A DNA stretch of 64,000 bases, from positions 119,920 to 183,919 of the forward strand of contig UQQD01000001.1 in the NCBI GenBank assembly GCA_900543095.1, read 5' to 3'. The translations under genes were made by a program, and so were the position numbers. The DNA is from an uncultured Ruminococcus sp. Its GTDB lineage: Bacteria > Bacillota > Clostridia > Oscillospirales > Acutalibacteraceae. Every line of letters begins with the position of its first letter. Within the stretch, counting starts at the first letter, position 1. Below the pieces are notes generated by a model. The model saw only the letters and a program-made list of their open reading frames with translations, had not been told where the DNA came from and made no database searches. Shown here piece after piece: positions 53,883-62,434 of the stretch.

Positions 53883-54262
53883 TAAATGTCCCCTCCGGCT
53901 AAATAGTACATAACAACAAACATACATATTATATTATACCACAATTATGATAGATATTCAATGATTTTTATAATAAAAATACAAATGTAAAATATAAATA
54001 TATTTTAACTGTATCAGTGATAAGAAAAATATATAAAAATGATAAAGCACCGGTATTTTTTTGCCTGAAAATGTGTATAGAAATCATATACATATTCAGT
54101 AAAATTATTATTTGTTTTTATTTTCTGAATTAGAAAAAACATTTATTAGGATTGCATAAAAATTATCATAACAATTAAAAGACAATTTAGCAACAATTTT
54201 ACAAATGATTTTCCGGATATAATATCAAAATAGTGGAATAATTGTAAAATCAAGTAATTAAA

Positions 54263-54280
54263 TTGATAAAATTTTAACAA
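54263..54280. promoter_or_regulatory. Candidate Rex (NADH/NAD redox) operator
   Basis: TTGATAAAATTTTAACAA agrees at 13 of 14 defined positions with the clostridial Rex consensus (TTGTTAA-N4-TTAACAA). Rex represses fermentation and hydrogenase genes until NADH rises, which fits the hydrogenase operon downstream. It stands about 60 bases upstream of the -10 box. Confidence 0.65.
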
Positions 54281-54317
54281 GCGTAAATAGTAAAAATTTA
54301 TCTTATTAAAAAATATA

Positions 54318-54346
54318 TTGTTTTATTTTAAAAATTATTGTATAAT
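54318..54346 (+). promoter_or_regulatory. Promoter of the hydrogenase operon
   Basis: TTGTTT and TATAAT are 17 bases apart, 45 bases upstream of the first hydrogenase gene. A TTGGAGG ribosome binding site follows. Confidence 0.7.
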
Positions 54347-54390
54347 TATTGGGTACGAATGTGTAAAAAATACAAATTGGAGGTATTCAT

Positions 54391-54897
54391 ATGTCACAGA
54401 CAGCTCTTTTTGCTTTCAAGAGCACGCCTGCTCAGGATGAAAAGCTTAAAGAAGTAATCGCAAAGCACAAGGACGTGCCCGGTGCTTTGCTTCCCGTTTT
54501 GCAGGAGGCTCAGGGAATTTTCGGTTATCTGCCGATAGAGGTACAGCAAATGGTAGCAGACGGTTTGGGAATTTCTCTCAGTGAGGTTTACGGCGTTGCA
54601 ACCTTTTATTCTCAGTTCAGCCTTACGCCAAAGGGCAAGCACAGAATCAGCGTCTGTCTTGGTACTGCGTGCTATGTAAAAGGCGCAGACAAAATCCTTG
54701 CCGAGCTTGAAAAGAAGCTTGGTATAACAAGCGGCGAGTGCACGCCCGACGGTATGTTTTCCATAGATTCCTGCCGTTGCGTAGGTGCGTGCGGACTTGC
54801 ACCCGTAATGATGATCGACGACGAGGTTTACGGAAAACTCACACCCGATCAGGTTGAAAAGATCATTGACAGCTATATCGACAAGGAGGGCAACTGA
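54391..54897 (+). CDS. hydC: Bifurcating [FeFe] hydrogenase gamma subunit (HydC, NuoE-like)
   Basis: The 168-residue protein is a thioredoxin-like [2Fe-2S] subunit: four ligand Cys residues occur in CLGTACYVKGAD and CRCVGACGLAP. It matches the NuoE/HydC family in length and pattern (QEAQGIFGYLP, VYGVATFYSQF). In known trimeric hydrogenases it forms the electron path between the NADH-oxidising HydB and HydA. It is the first gene of the operon, two bases before hydB. Confidence 0.92.
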   Translation: MSQTALFAFKSTPAQDEKLKEVIAKHKDVPGALLPVLQEAQGIFGYLPIEVQQMVADGLGISLSEVYGVATFYSQFSLTPKGKHRISVCLGTACYVKGADKILAELEKKLGITSGECTPDGMFSIDSCRCVGACGLAPVMMIDDEVYGKLTPDQVEKIIDSYIDKEGN

Positions 54898-54899
54898 TT

Positions 54900-56792
54900 A
54901 TGACGCTTGAAGAACTCAACAGAATCAAAAAAGAACACGAAAAGGTTGTTCAGGTAAGAGAAATCGTTGCATCCGAGGGCGAAAAGCTTGCAAAAGAAAC
55001 AGGCTACCGTAAACAGGTGCTTGTATGCGGAGGTACAGGCTGTACTTCTTCGGGAAGCAAAAAGGTGCTTGACGCACTTCACAAAGCTCTCAAGGATAAC
55101 GGACTTGAGGACGAAATTCTCGTGGTAAGAACAGGCTGTTTCGGACTTTGCTCACTCGGTCCTATTATGATAGTATATCCTGAGGGTGCATTCTATTCTC
55201 AGGCTACTCCCGAGGGCGTAGAAAGAATAGTAAAGGAACATCTCAAAGACGGCAACATAGTAAAGGATCTTCTTTACAAAGAAACCGTACATACCGACGG
55301 CTCAATTATTTCGCTGTCAGAAACCGATTTCTATAAAAAACAGCTCAGAATTGCGCTTCGCAACTGCGGCGTAATCGACCCTGAGGACATCAACGAGTAT
55401 ATTGCCGTTGACGGTTATCAGGCTCTTGCAAAGGTGCTTACATCAATGACTCCCGACGACGTAATTAACGAGATAACGGCTTCGGGACTCAGAGGCAGAG
55501 GCGGCGGCGGATTCCCGACCGGCAGAAAATGGTCCTTTGCCAAGGCGAGCGTAAACGATGTTAAATATGTCTGTTGTAACGCCGACGAGGGCGACCCGGG
55601 CGCATTTATGGACCGTTCCATACTTGAAGGCGATCCGCAGTGTATTATTGAGGCTATGGCTATCGCAGGTTACGCTATCGGCGCACACCACGGCTTTGTA
55701 TATATCAGAGCCGAGTATCCTATCGCAGTTCAGAGATTACAAATAGCAATCGACCAGGCAAGAGAAAAGGGCTTTTTGGGCAAAGATATTTTCGGCTCCG
55801 GCTTCGATTTTGACATTGAAATTCGTCTTGGCGCAGGCGCATTTGTATGCGGCGAAGAAACTGCGCTTATGACTTCTATCGAGGGACATCGAGGCGAGCC
55901 TCGTCCGCGTCCTCCGTTCCCGGCTGTAAAGGGACTTTTCGGTAAGCCGACAGTCCTCAATAATGTTGAAACATATGCAAATATTGCACAGATTATCTTA
56001 AAGGGCAGCGAGTGGTTCACCTCAATGGGAACTCCCACAAGCCCCGGTACAAAGGTATTTGCTCTCGGCGGCAAGATCACAAACGTAGGTCTTGTTGAAA
56101 TCCCGATGGGTACAACGCTCCGTGAAATTATTGAAGAAATCGGCGGCGGAATCCCGAACGGCAAAAAGTTCAAGGCAGCGCAGACAGGCGGACCTTCGGG
56201 CGGCTGTATTCCCGCAAAGCACATCGACACTCCGATTGATTACGACAGTCTTATCAAACTCGGTTCAATGATGGGTTCGGGCGGAATGATTATACTTGAC
56301 GAGGACACCTGTATGGTAGATATCGCCAAGTTCTATCTTGAATTCACTGTTGATGAAAGCTGCGGAAAATGCACGCCCTGCCGTGTAGGTACACGCAGAC
56401 TTCTCCAGATACTTGAAAAGATTACAAAGGGCAAGGGTACTATGGAAGACCTTGACAAGATAGAGGAGCTTGCAAAGCATATGCAGGTTTCATCTCTCTG
56501 CGCTCTCGGACAGACCGCTCCTAACCCGATCCTTTCAACAATGAACTACTTCAGAGATGAATACATTGCTCATATTCAGGATAAGACCTGTCCTGCCGCA
56601 GTATGTAAGGCTCTCAAGAAGTATGAAATTATCCCCGACAAGTGCAAGGGTTGTACGCTTTGTGCAAGAAACTGCCCTGTAAGTGCAATTACAGGTAAGG
56701 TTAAAACTCCGCACGTTATTGATCAGAGCAAGTGTATCAAGTGCGGTGTATGTATGAACAACTGCCGCTTCCAGGCTATTGAAGTGCATTAA
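54900..56792 (+). CDS. hydB: Bifurcating [FeFe] hydrogenase beta subunit (HydB, NuoF-like)
   Basis: Domains in order: an N-terminal thioredoxin-like [2Fe-2S] domain (VCGGTGCTSSGSKK, RTGCFGLCSLGP), the NuoF core with NADH-binding GLRGRGGGGFPTGRKW and FMN-binding NADEGDPGAFMDR, the [4Fe-4S] site SCGKCTPCRVGTRR with its later Cys, and a C-terminal double [4Fe-4S] ferredoxin (CKGCTLCARNCP, CIKCGVCMNNC). The 630-residue length matches HydB of Thermotoga. It binds FMN and exchanges electrons with NAD(H). In the known complex electron bifurcation couples ferredoxin, NADH and H2. Confidence 0.94.
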   Translation: MTLEELNRIKKEHEKVVQVREIVASEGEKLAKETGYRKQVLVCGGTGCTSSGSKKVLDALHKALKDNGLEDEILVVRTGCFGLCSLGPIMIVYPEGAFYSQATPEGVERIVKEHLKDGNIVKDLLYKETVHTDGSIISLSETDFYKKQLRIALRNCGVIDPEDINEYIAVDGYQALAKVLTSMTPDDVINEITASGLRGRGGGGFPTGRKWSFAKASVNDVKYVCCNADEGDPGAFMDRSILEGDPQCIIEAMAIAGYAIGAHHGFVYIRAEYPIAVQRLQIAIDQAREKGFLGKDIFGSGFDFDIEIRLGAGAFVCGEETALMTSIEGHRGEPRPRPPFPAVKGLFGKPTVLNNVETYANIAQIILKGSEWFTSMGTPTSPGTKVFALGGKITNVGLVEIPMGTTLREIIEEIGGGIPNGKKFKAAQTGGPSGGCIPAKHIDTPIDYDSLIKLGSMMGSGGMIILDEDTCMVDIAKFYLEFTVDESCGKCTPCRVGTRRLLQILEKITKGKGTMEDLDKIEELAKHMQVSSLCALGQTAPNPILSTMNYFRDEYIAHIQDKTCPAAVCKALKKYEIIPDKCKGCTLCARNCPVSAITGKVKTPHVIDQSKCIKCGVCMNNCRFQAIEVH

Positions 56793-56804
56793 GGAGGGAT
56801 AATT

Positions 56805-58541
56805 ATGGATATGATAAATCTTACAATTAACGGCATTCCGGTATCGGTGCCGAAAGGATATACGATTTTGCAGGCTGCAAAGGCTGCAAAAATCGAAATC
56901 CCTACTCTCTGCTATCTCAAGGACATCAACTGCATCGGTTCCTGCCGTATCTGTATGGTTGAGGTAAAGGGCAGACGCGGTTTGACCGCCGCATGCGTAA
57001 TTCCCGCAGAGGAGGGAATGGAGGTTCTTACAAACACTCCGAAGGTAAGGGTTTCAAGAAGAACAACTATTGAGCTTTTGCTTTCAACTCACCACAAAAA
57101 ATGCCTGTCCTGTATCAGAAACAACCACTGTGAGCTTCAGAAGCTTGCTATGGAATATGATGTAGACGAGGACAGATTCCCGTCGGAAGAACCGAAATAT
57201 GAAATCGACGATCAGTCGCCGTATATAGTTCGTGACAACAACAAGTGCGTAAATTGTATGCGTTGTGTTGCAGCCTGCAAAAATGTGCAGTCGGTATCGG
57301 TTATCGGACCTATCCGCCGCGGCCACAATGTCCATGTCGGTTCTCCGTTTGACAGAAGCCTCAATGATTCTCCGTGCGTAGGCTGCGGTCAGTGTATCGT
57401 AAGCTGTCCTGTAGGAGCGCTTTATGAAAAGAGCAATGTAGATCAGGTTTGGGATGCTATTGCAGATCCCGAAAAGTATGTTGTATTCTATACAGCCCCG
57501 TCAATCAAAGCAACATTGGGTGAAAGCTTTGATATGCCAATCGGCACAAATGTTGAGGGAAAAATGGTTTCTGCTATTCGCAGGCTCGGCGTTGACAAGA
57601 TTTTCAATATGGATTTCACTGCCGACCTCACGATTCTTGAGGAGGCAAACGAGCTTGTTCAGAGAATAACAAACCACGAAACGCTTCCGATGTTTACATC
57701 ATGCTGCCCCGGTTGGGTTAAGTTTGCAGAGCATTATTATCCCGAAATGCTTCCGCACATTTCAAGCTGCAAATCGCCGCAGGCTATGTTTGGAGCGGTT
57801 TTGAAGAGCTATTATGCTGAAAAGTACAACATTGATCCCGAAAAGATGTTTGTTGTCAGCATAATTCCGTGTACCGCAAAGAAATTTGAGGTAACCCGTG
57901 AAGAGCTTCGTTCAAAAGAATTTGACGATGTTGATGTAGCATTGACAACAAGAGAGCTTGCAAGAATGATTAAGAGCACGGGCCTTGACTTTACAGACCT
58001 TGACGATGAAGATTACGATGCTCCGTTCAATAAAGCTACGGGAGGCGCTGCAATCTTTGGCGCAACAGGCGGCGTGCTTGAAGCTGCTTTGCGTACTGCC
58101 GCAAGAATGTTGGACGGCGACTTTAAAGCAGTTGAATTTAAAGAAGTCAGAGGTCCCGAACAGATAAGAGAAGCTAAGTACGAGGTTGCGGGCGTAGAAG
58201 TTAAGGTAGCCGTAACTTCGGGACTCGGTAACGCAAGGAAACTTATTGAGAAGATCAAGAGCGGAGAGGCCGACTATCAGATGGTAGAGGTAATGGCATG
58301 TCCCGGCGGTTGCATAAACGGCGGCGGACAGCCGATTAGAAGCGACAAGGTCAGCAATTATGTTGATTATAAAGGACTTCGTTCAAAAGCCCTCTATGAT
58401 TATGATGAAAATTGCGAGTTCAGAAGCAGTGATGAAAGTCCGGTTATTAAGATGATTTATAGTGATTATTTTGAAAAGCCGGGCGCACACAAAGCTCATG
58501 AACTTCTGCACACAACATATGTTCCGAGAGGAAACCACTGA
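56805..58541 (+). CDS. hydA: Bifurcating [FeFe] hydrogenase alpha (catalytic) subunit
   Basis: The N-terminus holds a plant-type [2Fe-2S] domain (CYLKDINCIGSCRICM), the His-Cys3 [4Fe-4S] site (HHKKCLSCIRNNHC) and two [4Fe-4S] clusters (CVNCMRCVAACKN, CVGCGQCIVSCP). The H-cluster motifs follow: L1 FTSCCPGWVKF, L2 IPCTAKKFE, L3 VMACPGGCINGGGQP, and a C-terminal small-subunit-like segment ends the chain. It reduces protons with electrons from reduced ferredoxin and NADH. AAGGAGGG precedes the ATG. No hydEFG maturases are in the window. Confidence 0.97.
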   Translation: MDMINLTINGIPVSVPKGYTILQAAKAAKIEIPTLCYLKDINCIGSCRICMVEVKGRRGLTAACVIPAEEGMEVLTNTPKVRVSRRTTIELLLSTHHKKCLSCIRNNHCELQKLAMEYDVDEDRFPSEEPKYEIDDQSPYIVRDNNKCVNCMRCVAACKNVQSVSVIGPIRRGHNVHVGSPFDRSLNDSPCVGCGQCIVSCPVGALYEKSNVDQVWDAIADPEKYVVFYTAPSIKATLGESFDMPIGTNVEGKMVSAIRRLGVDKIFNMDFTADLTILEEANELVQRITNHETLPMFTSCCPGWVKFAEHYYPEMLPHISSCKSPQAMFGAVLKSYYAEKYNIDPEKMFVVSIIPCTAKKFEVTREELRSKEFDDVDVALTTRELARMIKSTGLDFTDLDDEDYDAPFNKATGGAAIFGATGGVLEAALRTAARMLDGDFKAVEFKEVRGPEQIREAKYEVAGVEVKVAVTSGLGNARKLIEKIKSGEADYQMVEVMACPGGCINGGGQPIRSDKVSNYVDYKGLRSKALYDYDENCEFRSSDESPVIKMIYSDYFEKPGAHKAHELLHTTYVPRGNH

Positions 58542-58565
58542 TAACAGTGTATTTATTAATTGTAA

Positions 58566-58592
58566 TGTCCCCTGCCTTTTTAGGTGGGGGAC
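58566..58592 (+). terminator. Hairpin after the hydrogenase operon
   Basis: TGTCCCC-TG-CCT and AGG-TG-GGGGACA pair around TTTT. No T run follows, so it may end transcription weakly or only protect the 3' end. Confidence 0.5.
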
Positions 58593-58705
58593 ACCTGCAC
58601 TTAGGTTATAAATTTTGGAGTATTTTTAAATTTTAAAGAAAAAATACTTGATATTTAAATTAATCTATGGTAATATAATACTTGCGGTTGAAAACAACCG
58701 CATAT

Positions 58706-58782
58706 GCGCCGGTAGCTCAGCTGGATAGAGTGTCTGACTACGAATCAGAAGGTCGGGGGTTCGAGTCCCTTCCGGCGCGCCA
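58706..58782 (+). tRNA. tRNA-Arg (anticodon ACG)
   Basis: A full 77-base cloverleaf is present: acceptor arms GCGCCGG / CCGGCGC, D arm with AGCTCAGCTGGATAGAG, anticodon stem TCTGA/TCAGA with loop CTACGAA (anticodon ACG), T arm GGGGGTTCGAGTCCC-type, and encoded CCA. The anticodon reads CGN Arg codons after A-to-I editing. A -35/-10 pair (TTGATA at 58648, TAATAT at 58671, 17 bases) lies upstream. The sequence becomes accessory right after it. Confidence 0.97.
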
Positions 58783-58790
58783 ACAGTAGC

Positions 58791-58838
58791 AATCGAGTGA
58801 TTTAAACAGCATTTCTGTGTTGCTTAAATCGCTCGATT
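58791..58838. repeat. Long inverted repeat just after tRNA-Arg
   Basis: AATCGAGTGATTTAA and TTAAATCGCTCGATT pair with one G-T and enclose 18 bases. There is no T run, so it may be a tRNA terminator without a T tract or an element end beside the tRNA. Confidence 0.5.
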
Positions 58839-58883
58839 ACTAATTAGGAAATTAGGTTACATTCAAATTAAAAAAATACACGG

Positions 58884-58914
58884 AAGGAGGCACTTCGTAA
58901 GGAAGTGCCTCCTT
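58884..58914. terminator. Strong hairpin ahead of tnpV
   Basis: AAGGAGGCACTTC and GAAGTGCCTCCTT form a perfect 13-base stem with a 5-base loop, followed by CGGCTTTTG. It is placed between the tRNA and tnpV and may end the tRNA transcript. Confidence 0.65.
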
Positions 58915-58980
58915 CGGCTTTTGTAATCAGCCGGAATGATTGAATTGTGGGTAAAATCAATCACATTGGAGGATTACAAA

Positions 58981-59358
58981 ATGGACAAGTGCATCTACAA
59001 CGAGAAAAACGGACTTTGGTATGAGCTGCAAGGGGACTACTATCTGCCCTGTCTGAAACTGCCGGAGGAAGAAGCAGTACACATCGGCATCTGGGGACAA
59101 CGCCACCGGCGTTACCTGAAGGAGCATCGATGGGCAACCTATGCGACGTTGCTCACCAGCGGAAAATTGAACAGTTACCTTGCCGATATCGACCGTCAGG
59201 CGGAGGAACTATTCTCTCAGCTGCCAAAACAGGTGGCCGAGGCGGAAGACGTCACGGAGACACTGAAAACCGACGAGCCTATGGAGTGGGTCGGCAGGAT
59301 GAACAACATCCGCAATCGGGCTACGGAAATTGTAAACGCCGAGATTATCTACGCATAA
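58981..59358 (+). CDS. tnpV: TnpV-like transposon-encoded protein
   Basis: The 125-residue protein matches the TnpV family found in Tn4451-type and other clostridial mobilisable transposons: IGIWGQRHRRYLKEHRWATY, LLTSGKLNSYLADIDRQAEE and WVGRMNNIRNRATEIV are the recurring segments. Its biochemical role is unknown. ATG at 58981 follows TTGGAGG; the frame is open from 58936 without support. No TnpX-type recombinase remains beside it, so it appears to be part of a decayed mobile element. Confidence 0.85.
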   Translation: MDKCIYNEKNGLWYELQGDYYLPCLKLPEEEAVHIGIWGQRHRRYLKEHRWATYATLLTSGKLNSYLADIDRQAEELFSQLPKQVAEAEDVTETLKTDEPMEWVGRMNNIRNRATEIVNAEIIYA

Positions 59359-59370
59359 TTGCAAAAGATC

Positions 59371-59403
59371 AGGGGCAGGTTTCTTAATTGGAAACCTGTC
59401 CCT
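59371..59403. terminator. Hairpin after tnpV
   Basis: AGGGGCAGGTTTC and GAAACCTGTCCCT form a near-perfect 12-13 base stem with a 7-base loop. Confidence 0.7.
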
Positions 59404-59509
59404 GTACTCTATATTGAGAAATATCATTTGCAATACGGAGCTTTTGCTCCAAATCTTCCTTTTCAAATTTCAGTATACGGACGTTATGCTCCAGCTCTTG
59501 GACATCTTC
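59384..59509 (-). pseudogene. Remnant of a coiled-coil protein 3' end (mobile element debris)
   Basis: On the minus strand a 41-codon open stretch without a start (EDVQELEHNVRILKFEKED, then LEQKLRIAND) has a heptad pattern of Leu/Ile and ends in TAA; an in-frame TGA lies just upstream of it. Its character recalls C-terminal coiled coils of element-borne proteins. It is probably the tail of a lost gene. Confidence 0.35.
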
Positions 59510-59612
59510 TCACCTCACTGTTTTGGCGATAGCCGTATATACAAACATATCTACCAAACATATACAAGTTATTATGCAATGTCATTAAAATGGTATTTTC
59601 TATCGATTTGCA

Positions 59613-59640
59613 TTGATTTATCACGAAAATGTGATATAAT
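59613..59640 (+). promoter_or_regulatory. Promoter with overlapping palindromic operator for the XRE-methyltransferase pair
   Basis: TTGATT (59613) and TATAAT (59635-59640) are 16 bases apart. Between and over the -10 box lies TATCAC-N6-GTGATA (59619-59636), a clean palindrome well placed for auto-repression by the XRE protein encoded next. Confidence 0.6.
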
Positions 59641-59665
59641 TATCTTGCGTGAAGGAGGATTGAAT

Positions 59666-59899
59666 ATGTCCGTTAGCTACAAGAAACTTATGCATCTTAT
59701 GATAGAACAGGATATAACTGCATCACAATTGCAGAAACGAGCAAATATTAGTGGAAATGTATTTACCCGTATTAGGCGAAATGAATATGTATCCTTGGAA
59801 AGCATTGAAGCGATATGTTCAGTTCTTAAATGCGGTATGGATGACATCATTGATTTTTTACCGGTAGGAACAAATGGGGTAAATGAAAATGAAAAATGA
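59666..59899 (+). CDS. Small XRE/Cro-type regulator (HTH_26) upstream of the methyltransferase
   Basis: The 77-residue protein is a single HTH domain (LMIEQDITASQLQKRANISG, VFTRIRRNEYVSLESIEAIC, SVLKCGMDDIIDF). Such one-domain regulators commonly stand in front of adenine methyltransferase genes. ATG at 59666 follows AAGGAGG; the open frame upstream from 59414 has no such site. It overlaps the methyltransferase gene by 17 bases. Auto-regulation through the palindrome upstream is inferred. Confidence 0.85.
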   Translation: MSVSYKKLMHLMIEQDITASQLQKRANISGNVFTRIRRNEYVSLESIEAICSVLKCGMDDIIDFLPVGTNGVNENEK

Positions 59900-61409
59900 A
59901 ATGGCCTATACAAAAGGGGTCGCAGCAAGTCACATAAAATCATTTGGACAGTATTTTACAAAATATGAAGTTGCCGATTTTATGTGTTCATGGGCCTGTG
60001 GCGAAGCAGATACCATGCTTGATCCTGCGGTTGGGAATAGCGTCTTTCTTAAATATGCAAGAAAGCACAATTCAAACTGCCGTTTGACAGGTTTTGAAAT
60101 CGATTCTGAAATATTAGAGTATTTTGGTAATCCAGCTAATGCAAACATTATTAATGAAGATTATTTATTAAACAATTGGGAGAAAAAATATGACGCTATT
60201 GTGTGCAATCCTCCCTATAACCGTTTTCAAGCCGTAGGAAATCGTAATGAAATCTTAGATGCAATTTATGCTCATACCGGTGTGAAATATAGCGGATATA
60301 CAAACCTGTATATTCTCTTCCTTCTGAAAAGCATATACCAGCTTTCTGATAAAGGTCGGCTGGCGTACATTATCCCTACGGAATTTATGAATTCAAAATA
60401 TGGAACAGCAATTAAGCAACTTCTCATTGATAAAAATTTGCTCCGCGCTATTATTAATTTCAAAAACGATAATGAGATGTTTTTTAATGCTACAACGACA
60501 TGTTGTATTATTCTGCTCGACCACGATGAGAAAGAGCAGGTATGCTTCTATAATCTGCACTCTATTGATGAACTGAAGCTTGATATGTTGAAAGCTAACA
60601 ATTCTTGTGCTATTAAAGTGGATTACGGTCAGCTAACAGCATCAGAAAAATGGCGTTCGTTCATCAATCAAGAGAACAATAAAACTTATAGGAATTTGGT
60701 ACCAATTTCACATTTTTGCTCTGTATCACGAGGAATTGCCACTGGCGCAAATGATTATTTTTGTTTTTCACGCTCAAAAGCGATAATAAAAAAAATTCCG
60801 GAGAGCTGTTTACAAAAGTGTATTTGCCGCTCAGCAGATGTAAAAACTCTTTTTTTTACTACTGAGGATTATGATAAATTGGCGATTGCCGATAAAACAG
60901 TATATCTCTTGGATGTTTCCGCGAATGATTATGAGACAATCAAAGAGTATATTGATGAAGGATTAACCGTTGGCATAAATAAAAAGTATCTTCCATCATG
61001 CCGAAATCCATGGTATTCAATGGAGCAAAAAGCTGTTGCGCCCATATGGGTTTCATCTGCTTGCAGAGAAGGAATAAAATTTGTTCGTAACTTAGCAGGA
61101 ACAAAATCATTAACTACCTTCCACTCCGTTTTTGTTAATTGCGAATCTACTGATGATGTTAATGTGATTTTTAGTTATTTTCTCACTCCGATTGCGCAAA
61201 CAATAATTAGGGAGAACCGTAAAGAATTAGGAAACGGTCTTGAGAAGTTTCAGCCTAATGACTTAAACTCGGCAAACATGCTCGACATAAGAATAATTAC
61301 AAATGAAGACAGGACAGTGATCCTCGATATCTATAACGAGATGGTTCAAAAGTATAAACCATCTCTACTCGAAGAATTGAATGTGATATTTATGTCATAT
61401 CTTCTATAA
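59883..61409 (+). CDS. DNA N6-adenine methyltransferase (gamma-class, type II-like)
   Basis: The 508-residue protein has motif X/I order: SFGQYFTKYEVADFM, the SAM motif MLDPAVGNSVF, the acidic FEIDSEI, and the catalytic motif NPPY (AIVCNPPYNRF), followed by a C-terminal region of about 300 residues for target recognition (ending SLLEELNVIF). This is the layout of M.TaqI/Eco57I-like enzymes that protect host DNA. It converges with a putative endonuclease and controller gene, so an R-M system is likely. It is AT-richer than the neighbouring core genes. Confidence 0.9.
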   Translation: MKMKNEMAYTKGVAASHIKSFGQYFTKYEVADFMCSWACGEADTMLDPAVGNSVFLKYARKHNSNCRLTGFEIDSEILEYFGNPANANIINEDYLLNNWEKKYDAIVCNPPYNRFQAVGNRNEILDAIYAHTGVKYSGYTNLYILFLLKSIYQLSDKGRLAYIIPTEFMNSKYGTAIKQLLIDKNLLRAIINFKNDNEMFFNATTTCCIILLDHDEKEQVCFYNLHSIDELKLDMLKANNSCAIKVDYGQLTASEKWRSFINQENNKTYRNLVPISHFCSVSRGIATGANDYFCFSRSKAIIKKIPESCLQKCICRSADVKTLFFTTEDYDKLAIADKTVYLLDVSANDYETIKEYIDEGLTVGINKKYLPSCRNPWYSMEQKAVAPIWVSSACREGIKFVRNLAGTKSLTTFHSVFVNCESTDDVNVIFSYFLTPIAQTIIRENRKELGNGLEKFQPNDLNSANMLDIRIITNEDRTVILDIYNEMVQKYKPSLLEELNVIFMSYLL

Positions 61410-61420
61410 TTCAGAATAAA

Positions 61421-61454
61421 ATGACCACGAGCCTCAAAAGCAGCCCGTGGTCAT
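61421..61454. terminator. Bidirectional terminator at the R-M convergence
   Basis: ATGACCACG and CGTGGTCAT pair perfectly, with CTCAAAAGCAG-type loop and a T run on the minus strand, separating the methyltransferase gene and the minus-strand operon. Confidence 0.8.
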
Positions 61455-61461
61455 ATCATTA

Positions 61462-61758
61462 TTATTCTATATAATCTTTTAATGAAACGGTCGTATCCGA
61501 AGGAACTCTTTTAACATCAATACGCTTTTCTTCCGGAATAGTAGCTTTGATTTTCTTCTGAAGCTGCCCTGTTTGTAAAGAATATCGCGTGGTGTTCAGA
61601 ATAAACATGTCACCGTAGCGCTCTGCAATAGGAGTATTGTAATGAATCAATTGTTCTCCCTTTATTTTTAGGCTGCCTTGGTTCGTTTTTGTACCAGAAT
61701 AGCCCTCGGTAGCGCCATCAACAAAAAGGTTTATTACTTGTTGAAATGTTGCAGGCAT
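61462..61758 (-). CDS. Small protein of the R-M operon, function unknown
   Basis: The 98-residue protein (TFQQVINLFVDGATEGYSGT, LIHYNTPIAERYGDMFILN, TTRYSLQTGQLQKKI) is of a kind seen in mobile elements and phage-derived genes, with no catalytic motif. GAGGTGAT precedes the ATG. It is the third gene of the minus-strand operon, 14 bases after the putative endonuclease, and could be an accessory or inhibitor protein of the system (speculative). Confidence 0.6.
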   Translation of the reverse strand: MPATFQQVINLFVDGATEGYSGTKTNQGSLKIKGEQLIHYNTPIAERYGDMFILNTTRYSLQTGQLQKKIKATIPEEKRIDVKRVPSDTTVSLKDYIE

Positions 61759-61772
61759 CTTATCACCTCAAT

Positions 61773-62414
61773 TCACTTGCTTTTAGCTTTTTTCTTTGCC
61801 ATTGCGACTGCATTTTCTTTAATTAAACACTCCAAGAATTCAGCAGGTGTCCGCTTAATAGCAGAGTCCAGATGTTTGTACATCGATGATTGTAAATTTC
61901 CGTTATTACTCGGATTAACATAGACATCTGGAATCCACGCTGTTGGAAAGACAATGCACTTCTCAAGACCTATTGTCATGTTCGGCTTAAAACTGATGAC
62001 AAAAGTTGCAACATAGAGGTTTGCAGTAGGATTTTCATTATAAAAGTCTATTAGTCCTACTGCCTTCGAAATATCGTCTTTATTGGGTCGACCGCCTTTT
62101 ACAGAAGACTTGATATTAACATAGGATTCCTTATTTCCGTCATAACAAAAGCGAAAATCAAAAACGCCAACTTCTGAATCCGCAGGATGCACGCTATCAA
62201 ATCCCAAATCTTTGGCTTGACTCTCGAGCCCTTGGCTTATTACTTCTTCTACGATCCTCCATACGGTTCGTCCTTTTGCCGCTTTGCGCCAACCATATGG
62301 CATAATTCTTGTGTTTGCAATAGGAATATCTCCTATGTTTTTTATTAAAGCATCCAGCTTGTCTTCAAGATATTTTCGTTCAACTTCAACAGCGGTAAAA
62401 TCCCTTTCAGCCAT
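61773..62414 (-). CDS. Putative type II restriction endonuclease (PD-(D/E)XK-like)
   Basis: The 213-residue protein has no clear family signature by eye, but EVGVFDFRFCYDGN followed by SYVNIKSSVKGG looks like the PD-(D/E)XK core in its N-I/L-K variant seen in some restriction enzymes, with Asp in FDF as a metal ligand. The C-terminus is Lys-rich (AMAKKKAKSK). The context is decisive: it lies in an operon behind a controller-type HTH gene and opposite a DNA methyltransferase. AAGGAGG precedes the ATG. A different nuclease role cannot be excluded. Confidence 0.65.
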   Translation of the reverse strand: MAERDFTAVEVERKYLEDKLDALIKNIGDIPIANTRIMPYGWRKAAKGRTVWRIVEEVISQGLESQAKDLGFDSVHPADSEVGVFDFRFCYDGNKESYVNIKSSVKGGRPNKDDISKAVGLIDFYNENPTANLYVATFVISFKPNMTIGLEKCIVFPTAWIPDVYVNPSNNGNLQSSMYKHLDSAIKRTPAEFLECLIKENAVAMAKKKAKSK

Positions 62415-62434
62415 TTGGAAAAGCCTCCTTATTG

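Larger units (their letters stand above)
53883..54390. other. AT-rich divergent regulatory region between glgX and the hydrogenase operon
   Basis: About 500 bases are strongly AT-rich and hold no supported gene. A TATAAT-like box on the minus strand near 53932-53937 may serve glgX. The right part holds a Rex-type palindrome (54263-54280) and the hydrogenase promoter (54318-54346). The middle contains only low-complexity A/T runs. Confidence 0.55.
59359..59665. other. Intergenic region between tnpV and the R-M regulator
   Basis: It holds the tnpV hairpin, the coiled-coil remnant on the minus strand and, at the right, the promoter/operator of the XRE gene. Nothing else is supported. Confidence 0.5.
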
